The position numbers and the translations under genes were made by a program. From JABCPE02 sp963517805 (GTDB taxonomy: Bacteria > Bacteroidota > Bacteroidia > Flavobacteriales > Weeksellaceae), in NCBI GenBank assembly GCA_963517805.1, contig CAUQHD010000087.1, positions 1 to 6,604 on the forward strand: 6,604 bases of DNA, in the 5' to 3' direction. Shown here one piece after another: positions 1 through 5,492 of this stretch (position 1 is the stretch's first letter; each line of letters opens with the position of its first letter). The notes under the pieces are model-generated. The model was not told the origin of the DNA. It did not search any database and was given only the letters and a program-made list of their open reading frames with translations.

Positions 1-795
1 CTAATCCATTTTATTATATTTTTTCATTAGATTTTCGTAGGTTTTTTGTGGCAGAATCCATTTGAGAGGAATACCGATTTTTTGTCCAAATTTCCCAAAA
101 TAGTAATGAGCTTTCCATTTGTTTTTGAGCAATAGTTTTTCGATGTATTTCGCCACCTCCACAGGCTCTACTCCGTGGTCTACATGGGAATTCATAGTAG
201 AATAGACTTTGTAAAAAATGTTTTTGTAAGGCTCAGAAACTGTGGTTTTGATTCGGTTTTCTGCAATATTGGTTTTTATATCGCCTAGATGAAGGGAGCA
301 GAGTTCTATATTCCAAGCTGAGATTTCGTATCTCATGGCTTCGGTAACTTTATCCAAAGCCGATTTGGAGGCAGAATAAAATCCTCTGAAAGGCAGTCCC
401 ATTTCTGAACCGATGCTGGAAATATTGATAATCTGTCCTGATTTCTGCTCGCGCATTTTGGGCATCACGGCGGTCATCATCTGCACTGCTCCGATTAGAT
501 TCAGGTTAAAAAGTTTCATAATTTCCTCTTTATTAGAATCTTCCACGGCTCCCACCATGCCCATTCCAGCATTGTTGATAAGAATGTCAATATGGTTTTC
601 TTTGGATAGAATTTCCTCTATGGCACGGTCTATTTGGCTTTTTTCGGTGATATCGGTCGGGATGGATGTGAAAAGCTTAGAATCAGTCCTTTTTCTGCTC
701 AGTCCGTAGACTCTGTGTCCTTGTTTTCCGAAATATTCTGCAAGGGAAAAGCCTATTCCAGACGATGTCCCTGTGATGATGATTGTTTTTTTCAT
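1..795 (-). CDS. Short-chain dehydrogenase/reductase (SDR family NAD(P)-dependent oxidoreductase)
   Basis: Complete 264-residue protein whose TAG stop sits on the first bases of the window. It is a classical SDR with a Rossmann fold. Visible landmarks are the dinucleotide loop TGTSSGIG (residues 8-15), NNAG (74-77), the structural Asn of NLNLIG (Asn99), the catalytic Ser127 in ISSIGS, and Tyr140/Lys144 in the YSASK motif. The Ser-Tyr spacing of 13 is standard. The usual 'PG' after the active site is LG here (HLGDIKTN, about 169-176), a mild deviation. The basic and aromatic C-terminal tail (about 228-264) suggests substrate-specific or peripheral membrane contacts. The substrate cannot be told from sequence. 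The gene begins 9 bases after the DUF2461 stop, so the two are probably co-transcribed. The SDR fold is certain; the physiological reaction is unknown. Confidence 0.93.
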   Translation of the reverse strand: MKKTIIITGTSSGIGFSLAEYFGKQGHRVYGLSRKRTDSKLFTSIPTDITEKSQIDRAIEEILSKENHIDILINNAGMGMVGAVEDSNKEEIMKLFNLNLIGAVQMMTAVMPKMREQKSGQIINISSIGSEMGLPFRGFYSASKSALDKVTEAMRYEISAWNIELCSLHLGDIKTNIAENRIKTTVSEPYKNIFYKVYSTMNSHVDHGVEPVEVAKYIEKLLLKNKWKAHYYFGKFGQKIGIPLKWILPQKTYENLMKKYNKMD

Positions 796-804
796 TTAGT
801 CGTG

Positions 805-1482
805 TTATATGGTTGATTCTCCGTTTAGATTGGTGGTCAGGGCTTCGGTCATGAAGTCAAAAAACGGGCGCATTGCTTCCAGACCAGTTGTTACTTTTTC
901 TAAAAAATCAGGGCTGAAAATTTCCTCGTTTTTGAAATTTTGCACCAAAAGAAATTGTTTTTTCTTTAATAAATGAACATAAGGATGCTCTTTTTCAAAG
1001 CCTTTTGGAACGGTTTTTAGTTCTTCGCCCCAGAATGCTCCTCCGAATAATTTTTTGGCTTTCACTGAATTTAAAAACGCCTCCAAATCCTTTCCGTTTA
1101 GTTCTATTTCTTTTCGGATTCTGTGCAAATCATCTTTATTTGGTGCAAAAAATCCACCGCCGATAAAGCAGTTATCAGGCTCAATATGAAGATAATAGCC
1201 GCCTCTGTACTGTGGCTGTCTTCGGGCAAAGTAGCCTCCGAAATGGGTTTTATAAGGAGTTTTGTCTTTGGAAAATCTCAAATCTCTATGAATTCGGTAG
1301 ATTTTCGGCTCTGAAATGAAATCATTTTTTGCAATTTCGCTGTGTACAGCTTGGAAAAACTCCGAAAAATCAGCCTTTGCCTTTTCGTAGTCGGATTTAT
1401 GGGAGCTGAACCAGTCTTTGTTGTTATTCTTTTTTAGCTCTTCTAAAAAAGAAAAAATGTTTTGTGATATTTTAGAATTCAT
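805..1482 (-). CDS. DUF2461 domain-containing protein
   Basis: A 225-residue soluble protein matching the DUF2461 family (PF09365/TIGR02453 type) over nearly its whole length. Recognisable family blocks are NNKDWF near residues 20-25, the strongly conserved stretch at 61-80 with the core RDLRFSKDKTPYKTHF, the GGYYLHIEP block (94-102), and GGGFFAP (108-114) followed by a helix LHRIRKEI (119-126). No signal peptide or membrane segment is visible. The biochemical function of the family is not established to my knowledge. The length is typical (about 220). The start ATG is the first in frame, 75 bases after aroA, and lies just downstream of a candidate -7 element. It likely forms a two-gene unit with the SDR, which does not by itself reveal a role. 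Confidence 0.93.
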   Translation of the reverse strand: MNSKISQNIFSFLEELKKNNNKDWFSSHKSDYEKAKADFSEFFQAVHSEIAKNDFISEPKIYRIHRDLRFSKDKTPYKTHFGGYFARRQPQYRGGYYLHIEPDNCFIGGGFFAPNKDDLHRIRKEIELNGKDLEAFLNSVKAKKLFGGAFWGEELKTVPKGFEKEHPYVHLLKKKQFLLVQNFKNEEIFSPDFLEKVTTGLEAMRPFFDFMTEALTTNLNGESTI

Positions 1483-1500
1483 TTATTTAGGATTAAATAG

Positions 1501-1508
1501 CAAAGTTA
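1501..1508 (-). promoter_or_regulatory. Candidate -7 promoter element for the DUF2461-SDR unit
   Basis: On the minus strand the sequence reads TAACTTTG, a full match to the Bacteroidota -7 consensus TAnnTTTG, ending 18 bases before the DUF2461 ATG. No TTG/TTTG -33 box is found at the expected 17-23 base spacing; that zone is occupied by the terminator hairpin after aroA. Such a short motif can occur by chance in AT-rich DNA, so the support is position plus the terminator just upstream. Confidence 0.4.
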
Positions 1509-1510
1509 AT

Positions 1511-1535
1511 AAAAAACCATTGTTAAAACGGTTTT
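1511..1535 (-). terminator. Intrinsic terminator after aroA
   Basis: On the minus strand, 22 bases past the aroA stop, AAAACCGTT (1535-1527) can pair with AATGGTTTT (1521-1513) across the loop TTAAC. This gives a 9-bp stem with one G-U pair and a run of six T at 1516-1511. GC content of the stem is low, so termination may be partial and some read-through into DUF2461 is possible. Confidence 0.6.
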
Positions 1536-1557
1536 CAGTTTTAGAAATGAAATTAGG

Positions 1558-2751
1558 TTATTTCACAAATTCCCAAAAATCAGGGAAAGATTTTTCCACC
1601 ACTTCGGGATTTTGTATTTCTATTTCCTGAATTAGCGAGTAGGGCGCGAATGCCATTGCCATACGGTGGTCACCATAGGTAGCGATGGATATATTTTTTT
1701 CAGGATTGGTGTAGAGGACAGATTTTATGGAATTGTCCGAGATTTCTGTTTCGCAGCCTATTTTTTTTAGTTCGTTTTGAAGGGCAGAAAGCCTGTCGGT
1801 TTCTTTTATTTTAAGAGTGGCAAGTCCGCCGATTTCAAAAGGGATTTTCAACGCAGCAGCTGTTACACAGACGGTTTGGGCGATGTCTGGGCAGTCGTTC
1901 ATATTGAGCTGAATGGACTGAGGAAGGCTAAAATTACTTTTTGGAATCAAAGTGATTTCCTGCTGATTTTCATTAAAAATAGTATCAATTCCGAAAAACT
2001 GAGAGTAAATTTCGGTAATTCTGGAATCGCCTTGCAGAGAATTTTTATTAAAATTTTTAAGTGTAATTTTTTGTCTATTCAAAGCCGAAAACGAATAAAA
2101 ATAAGAAGCTGAAGACCAGTCGGATTCCACAATGAAGGCAGTTTTTTGAGTTTTGATATTGGGAATTTGGATAGTTTTGTCTTTTAGAGTGATGGATTTT
2201 CTGCTGATTTCCGAAAGCAGTTTCAGAGTCATTTCTATGTAAGGCTTTGATGTGATTTCTCCCAAAAGCTTTATGGTCAGGCCGTTTTCTAATTTTCCTC
2301 CGACAAGAATGAGCGAAGTGATAAACTGCGAAGAAATATCCGCAGGAATTTCCACGAAATTTTTTTCTAATTTTTTTCCTTTTATTTTAAGAGGAGGAAA
2401 TCCCTCATTTTCTAAATATTCTATGTCTGCTCCCAGCTTTCCAAGTGCTTCTATCAGAGGTTTTATGGGTCTTTGTTTCATTTTTTCGGAGCCTGTGAGG
2501 ATTTTTTCTGCGCCCTCCTGAATCGCAAAAAATGAAGTCAGAAACCGCATCGCTGTGCCAGCGTGGTGGATGTCTATTGTTTTCTCATCAGAATTCAAAG
2601 CTTTTTGTAAAAGTTTGGTATCCTGTGAGTTAGATATGTTTTTTATTTCAATGTTTCCAAAGAGTTTTTGCAGAATTAACAGACGATTGGATTCGCTTTT
2701 AGAGCCTGTGATTTGTATTTCATTTGGAAGAACTGGGCGAAATAATTTCAT
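1558..2751 (-). CDS. aroA: 3-phosphoshikimate 1-carboxyvinyltransferase (EPSP synthase)
   Basis: Cytosolic enzyme of the shikimate pathway that joins shikimate-3-phosphate and phosphoenolpyruvate to give EPSP and phosphate. At 397 residues it is slightly shorter than the common 410-430. The two-domain inside-out barrel motifs are all present: GSKSESNR (Lys18, Ser19, Arg23), HAGTAMR (63-69, Arg69), KMKQRPI with Arg94, SSQF (140-143), DWSSASYF (211-218), NDCPD with Asp289 (E. coli Asp313 equivalent), KETDR (316-320; Glu317/Arg320), GDHRMAM (360-366; His362/Arg363) and Lys387 near the C-terminus (E. coli Lys411 equivalent). The residue after Arg69 is Phe where E. coli has Pro101. The gene starts 13 bases after the MazG-like stop, so it is probably the last gene of a four-gene transcript closed by the hairpin at 1511-1535. 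Confidence 0.97.
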   Translation of the reverse strand: MKLFRPVLPNEIQITGSKSESNRLLILQKLFGNIEIKNISNSQDTKLLQKALNSDEKTIDIHHAGTAMRFLTSFFAIQEGAEKILTGSEKMKQRPIKPLIEALGKLGADIEYLENEGFPPLKIKGKKLEKNFVEIPADISSQFITSLILVGGKLENGLTIKLLGEITSKPYIEMTLKLLSEISRKSITLKDKTIQIPNIKTQKTAFIVESDWSSASYFYSFSALNRQKITLKNFNKNSLQGDSRITEIYSQFFGIDTIFNENQQEITLIPKSNFSLPQSIQLNMNDCPDIAQTVCVTAAALKIPFEIGGLATLKIKETDRLSALQNELKKIGCETEISDNSIKSVLYTNPEKNISIATYGDHRMAMAFAPYSLIQEIEIQNPEVVEKSFPDFWEFVK

Positions 2752-2764
2752 TTAGAACAAGCTT

Positions 2765-3091
2765 TTATTTTAGTTTTTCATTGTTTTGGTGCCTGTTTTG
2801 GTCTCTTTCTGTCTTTTTTTTCATTTTCTTGTCAAAGGCATCTTGCAGGTCTATCCCAGTTTGATTGGCAAGGCAAAGCGTTACAAAAAGCACATCGGCA
2901 AGTTCCTCTCCGAGGTCTTTGTTTTTATCACTTTCTTTTTCGGATTGTTCGCCGTATCTTCTGGCGATGATTCTTGCGACTTCACCTACTTCTTCGGTTA
3001 GAATCGCCATATTGGTCAGCTCATCAAAATAGCGGACACCGATTGTCTTTATCCAGTTATCTACTTGTTCCTGTAGTGTTTTGATTTCCAT
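2765..3091 (-). CDS. MazG-like nucleotide pyrophosphohydrolase
   Basis: A 108-residue all-alpha single-domain protein of the MazG/NTP-PPase superfamily, predicted to hydrolyse (d)NTPs to monophosphate and pyrophosphate with bound Mg2+. The metal-binding signature EExxE...ExxD is complete: Glu33, Glu34 and Glu37 in TEEVGEVAR, then Glu63 and Asp66 in EELADVLF. The length fits short single-MazG-domain house-cleaning enzymes rather than the two-domain E. coli MazG. The C-terminal 20 residues are lysine-rich and polar and probably disordered. The stop codon of the upstream membrane-protein gene abuts this ATG exactly (TAAATG on the minus strand), which implies co-transcription and probably coupled translation. 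The exact substrate (for example dCTP or a modified nucleotide) cannot be read from sequence. Confidence 0.93.
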   Translation of the reverse strand: MEIKTLQEQVDNWIKTIGVRYFDELTNMAILTEEVGEVARIIARRYGEQSEKESDKNKDLGEELADVLFVTLCLANQTGIDLQDAFDKKMKKKTERDQNRHQNNEKLK

Positions 3092-3556
3092 TTAGTCTAT
3101 TTGATTTAGTTCTTTTAGTCGAGTAATATTTTTGTAAATTCTGTAAGGCAAAATAAAAACACCTAAACAACCAGAGATTAAAAATTTAACCATAAAATAA
3201 ATCAACCAGCCTATAATTGGCAAGAAAAGGAAGTAGTCGGCTGTAATTCTGTTTAGAAATCTCCAACCTGCAACCAGTGAAGAATAAGCATAAAAGAACA
3301 TAATGTATGACATTATGGGCAAATCTCTGTTTTGAGAATTGAGAAGCGATAAAACAATAAAAGTAATCACTGCACCTCCGCCAAAAATAATGAAGAAATC
3401 TTTGATAATTTCGCTTCGTTCATGAGAAATTCTATTTTTATTACACTCTACACAAATGGGAAATGTATAGAGTGAGGAACATTCTATACAAAGACCTTTA
3501 TTGCAATCTATACAGCTGCTAACTGCAGGTAAGTTAGGGTGGTTATAGCAATTCAT
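3092..3556 (-). CDS. Small membrane protein with N-terminal B-box/zinc-ribbon-like domain
   Basis: A 154-residue protein of unknown function. The first 40 residues carry a regular set of metal ligands: Cys3, His6, Cys15, Cys18, Cys23, Cys26, Cys35 and Cys38. They fall into C-x2-H, C-x2-C, C-x2-C and C-x2-C pairs, the pattern of B-box-type or cross-brace zinc fingers that bind two Zn2+. Hydrophobic segments follow at about 53-72, 81-98 and 108-136 (one long or two short spans), then a basic amphipathic tail. The reading frame stays open further upstream (to an ATG at 3682), but that part overlaps the end of the lipoprotein gene. The ATG at 3556 was chosen because the zinc motif starts at residue 3 and it leaves a normal 16-base gap. 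Its stop abuts the MazG-like start. Related B-box membrane proteins occur in Bacteroidota, where the finger has no assigned role that I know of. Confidence 0.85.
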   Translation of the reverse strand: MNCYNHPNLPAVSSCIDCNKGLCIECSSLYTFPICVECNKNRISHERSEIIKDFFIIFGGGAVITFIVLSLLNSQNRDLPIMSYIMFFYAYSSLVAGWRFLNRITADYFLFLPIIGWLIYFMVKFLISGCLGVFILPYRIYKNITRLKELNQID

Positions 3557-3572
3557 ATTATTTAAATATTTT

Positions 3573-4973
3573 TTATTGATAAGCTCCGATAGTAGGATTA
3601 CTCGTTCTTGAAATGCCTTTGATATCCCGAGGAACACTAGCCGCTGTAGATACATTTCCTCTTCTTTTAGCAGGAGAATCATCTGCGGTGCGAAGGTTCA
3701 TTCTCACAATGGAGCTGTTCAGGAATTTTGGTTTTTCGTTTTTTATAGAATTGATTATCTGTGGATTATAATCAAAATTATAACCAGCCTTGTTACTGTA
3801 TTTTATAAGCGAATGGCTGATAAGATAATTAAAATTATACCCAGAAACAGGCTCAAATAAAATGGAATTTTCCTTTTTTCCGTAAACGATGGAGTTTTTG
3901 ATGTTGAGTTCCAGATTTGCATTTTCTGTATTCCCTGAATTATTTCGCCATTTATTCGTAGCATAAATTCCCAAAGCTGGCGAAGCAGAACTTTGATACC
4001 AATAATTAGCTAATGTACAATGAGTAAGATTAGCCTCGCCGCCACCGAATATAGCTAAATTCGCTCTTCCACAGTTGTTCATCACCATATTTTCTGCATT
4101 TATTTTAGATTTCACGGAATAAATTCCATACTCCTGAAAAGTATGAATGATAGAATTTTTGATGTTGGCTGTGGTTTTATAAAGATTAAGCCCAGAATTT
4201 CCTCCGAAAATCTTAGCGTAATTCATATTTAGAACGGCATTTTCTTCAAGGTGAATTCCATCCCAGTTGAGCGGAATGGTGTCATATCTTATATCATTTC
4301 TGTCGCCTCGGAAAATGACTTCTTTGTCTATCAGACCATTGATATTGAGCTTTGCGTTTTTAGAAATTTTCAGGCTGCTGTTCTTTGTGAAATAAACTTT
4401 CGTTCCTTCTTCTATATCAAGGGTTTTCCCTTCCACGAGAGTAAGCTCTCCGAAGATGATTTTAGCCTTGTCATTTCTCCAAGTTGTATTGGCGTTTAGG
4501 ATATTTGGATTTGTGTCAGATTTTATGAAAAACTCGGCATCCTGTACCACAGAAAGAAGTGTTACATGCTGGTTGCCTCTCGGTGAGCTGAAAACTATTT
4601 TGTCCTCGGCGATGGCTTCCCTTGCATTGGCTACGGGAGCTATTTCTATGAAGATAATGAGGCTGTCATTTTTTCTCAGCGGAACATCAAGAAATTCTGT
4701 CCCTGCCTTTCCATCTACATTGATACGGTATGGTGAGGAGCTTCCGCCTTCTAATGTGATTTTTGGAATTCGGACATCTTTATTCTCTTTGTTATAGACA
4801 GTTACGAAATAAGTTTCGGAGCGAACCTGATTATAAACCGTATCACAAAATACGACATCATGTGAGAATTTTAAGTCCGCAGAAGGAGTTTCAAAGTTTA
4901 TTTCATCCCTTTTACACGAAACAAATAACATTAAAACCCAAAAGCCGAGCCCAAGTAAGAATTTTACTTTCAT
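3573..4973 (-). CDS. Predicted lipoprotein with Ig-like region and right-handed parallel beta-helix
   Basis: A 466-residue exported protein of unknown function. From the ATG at 4973 it starts MKVKF, then a hydrophobic core and a lipobox ending FVSC with lipidated Cys20. The next residues are KRDE, a charged patch resembling Bacteroidota lipoprotein surface-export signals. Residues about 34-140 look like a beta-sandwich (Ig/DUF1573-like). From about 172 to 455 many short beta-strand turns recur (LTLVEGKTLDIEEGTKVYF, then NWDGIHLEENA and repeated 'NIKNSII/ANLTHCTL' rungs), typical of a pectate-lyase-like parallel beta-helix. The C-terminus RDIKGISRTSNPTIGAYQ is the capping motif commonly seen in such Bacteroidota proteins. 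No polysaccharide-lyase catalytic site can be identified. An ATG at 4979 is an equally possible start. A TTG at 4994 is unlikely, because it lies within the predicted -7 element. It is the first gene of the minus-strand operon. Confidence 0.88.
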   Translation of the reverse strand: MKVKFLLGLGFWVLMLFVSCKRDEINFETPSADLKFSHDVVFCDTVYNQVRSETYFVTVYNKENKDVRIPKITLEGGSSSPYRINVDGKAGTEFLDVPLRKNDSLIIFIEIAPVANAREAIAEDKIVFSSPRGNQHVTLLSVVQDAEFFIKSDTNPNILNANTTWRNDKAKIIFGELTLVEGKTLDIEEGTKVYFTKNSSLKISKNAKLNINGLIDKEVIFRGDRNDIRYDTIPLNWDGIHLEENAVLNMNYAKIFGGNSGLNLYKTTANIKNSIIHTFQEYGIYSVKSKINAENMVMNNCGRANLAIFGGGEANLTHCTLANYWYQSSASPALGIYATNKWRNNSGNTENANLELNIKNSIVYGKKENSILFEPVSGYNFNYLISHSLIKYSNKAGYNFDYNPQIINSIKNEKPKFLNSSIVRMNLRTADDSPAKRRGNVSTAASVPRDIKGISRTSNPTIGAYQ

Positions 4974-4991
4974 ACGCATTAAAATAATATT

Positions 4992-5023
4992 CAAAGATAA
5001 ATATTTTAAGATAAATATTTAAA
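4992..5023 (-). promoter_or_regulatory. Predicted promoter of the lipoprotein-zinc ribbon-MazG-aroA operon
   Basis: On the minus strand TATCTTTG (4999-4992) matches the Bacteroidota -7 consensus TAnnTTTG exactly. Twenty bases upstream is TTTA (5023-5020), a three-of-four match to the -33 TTTG. The implied start of transcription is near 4985-4988, giving a very short leader to the ATG at 4979 or 4973 and ruling out the upstream TTG start. Confidence 0.55.
4994..5020. repeat. 13-bp tandem direct repeat in the divergent promoter region
   Basis: AAGATAAATATTT occurs at 4994-5006 and again at 5008-5020, a 14-base period with one base between copies. Each copy contains the palindrome AAATATTT. One copy covers the predicted -7 box of the minus-strand operon and the other fills its spacer. 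It could be an operator or a chance duplication in AT-rich DNA. Confidence 0.6.
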
Positions 5024-5026
5024 GTT

Positions 5027-5057
5027 TTTGTGAATTCAAAAAAAAATAATATTTTTG
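5027..5057 (+). promoter_or_regulatory. Predicted rpmE2 promoter
   Basis: TTTG at 5027-5030, 19 bases, then TATTTTTG at 5050-5057 is a perfect fit to the Bacteroidota promoter form TTTG-N19-TAnnTTTG. Transcription should start about 5062-5065, leaving an 85-base untranslated leader before rpmE2. The long leader is enough for translational or ribosomal-protein feedback control, though no clear stem-loop is visible by eye. Confidence 0.7.
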
Positions 5058-5085
5058 CAGACTGAAATACCAATATAAGGATAAG

Positions 5086-5112
5086 ATGTCCATTACCATT
5101 TTATCCAAGTAA
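5086..5112 (+). CDS. Possible 8-residue leader peptide upstream of rpmE2
   Basis: ATG to TAA encodes MSITILSK, entirely within the predicted rpmE2 leader. It is preceded by TAAGGA ending 4 bases before the ATG, a Shine-Dalgarno-like sequence that the annotated neighbours lack. Eight codons can easily arise by chance, and Bacteroidota do not rely on Shine-Dalgarno pairing, so this is listed as a candidate only. Confidence 0.2.
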   Translation: MSITILSK

Positions 5113-5147
5113 TTGAATTTAAAAATAAAAATAATTTCTAGAATATT

Positions 5148-5399
5148 ATGAAAAAAGGAATCCACCCTGAAAATTATAGACTTGTTGTTTTCAAAGATAT
5201 GAGTAACGACGAGGTGTTTCTTTGCAAATCTACAGCAGAAACAAAAGATACAATCGTATATGAAGGACAAGAATATCCATTAGTAAAAATGGAGATCTCT
5301 TCTACATCTCACCCGTTCTACACAGGAAAAGTGAAATTGGTAGATACTGCGGGTAGAGTAGACAAGTTCATGAACAAGTACAAAAAATTTGCTAAGTAA
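5148..5399 (+). CDS. rpmE2: 50S ribosomal protein L31 type B
   Basis: An 83-residue component of the large ribosomal subunit, at the bridge to the small subunit. It opens with the L31 signature MKKGIHPENY and carries SSTSHPFYTGK (51-61) and GRVDKFMNKY (69-78), all typical of the type B form, with the extra segment around residues 17-48. It lacks the CxxC pairs of zinc-binding L31; the only cysteine is Cys26, so this is a zinc-independent ('C-minus') version. The start is preceded by A-rich sequence without a Shine-Dalgarno site, as usual in Bacteroidota. It has its own consensus promoter and an intrinsic terminator, so it is probably mostly monocistronic. Elsewhere type B L31 is often a zinc-starvation paralogue; in Bacteroidota it is generally the ordinary L31. 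Confidence 0.97.
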   Translation: MKKGIHPENYRLVVFKDMSNDEVFLCKSTAETKDTIVYEGQEYPLVKMEISSTSHPFYTGKVKLVDTAGRVDKFMNKYKKFAK

Positions 5400-5414
5400 C
5401 ATTAGGAAAATATT

Positions 5415-5448
5415 AAAAGACCTTCTGATTTTTTCAGGAGGTTTTTTT
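5415..5448 (+). terminator. Intrinsic terminator of rpmE2
   Basis: ACCTTCTGA (5420-5428) pairs with TCAGGAGGT (5434-5442) around a TTTTT loop, a 9-bp stem with one G-U pair. The A-run before it (5415-5418) can extend the pairing into the T-run, and seven T follow at 5442-5448. It begins 15 bases after the rpmE2 stop and is the strongest terminator in the window. Confidence 0.88.
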
Positions 5449-5476
5449 GTTTAGAAGAGGAAAAGAATTAAATTTG
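5446..5476 (+). promoter_or_regulatory. Predicted promoter of the GlmU-like gene
   Basis: TTTG (5446-5449), 19 bases, TAAATTTG (5469-5476) fits TTTG-N19-TAnnTTTG exactly, with the same spacing as the rpmE2 promoter. The start of transcription should be near 5481-5484, about 10 bases before the ATG. The -33 box overlaps the T-run of the rpmE2 terminator. Confidence 0.65.
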
Positions 5477-5492
5477 TTACAAATAAAAAAAT

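Noticed and set aside
1777..2112. 111-codon plus-strand frame inside aroA
   Set aside because: It is antisense to the conserved catalytic part of EPSP synthase; codon constraint of aroA explains the open frame.
2752..3091. MazG-like protein as part of a mazEF-type toxin-antitoxin or defence module
   Set aside because: No MazE/MazF-like gene or nuclease is adjacent; the neighbours are aroA and a membrane protein, and the short single-domain form fits nucleotide-pool cleaning.
3557..3682. Longer N-terminus for the zinc-ribbon membrane protein (start at 3682)
   Set aside because: The extra 42 residues overlap the lipoprotein coding end, show no motif, and would push the zinc finger away from the N-terminus. 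The ATG at 3556 fits the operon spacing better.
4974..4994. TTG start at 4994 for the lipoprotein
   Set aside because: The TTG is part of the predicted -7 element TATCTTTG, so it would lie upstream of the transcript start; signal peptide features begin only at the ATG at 4973.
5019..5270. Open frame of 83 codons on the minus strand across the rpmE2 promoter and gene start
   Set aside because: It runs antisense to the well-supported L31 gene and its promoter, has a low-complexity Phe/Ile/Lys-rich product expected from AT-rich DNA, and shows no family resemblance.
5148..5399. Zinc-starvation (Zur) control of type B L31
   Set aside because: The protein is a zinc-free L31, but no convincing inverted-repeat operator is visible at the promoter, and in Bacteroidota this form is usually the normal L31.
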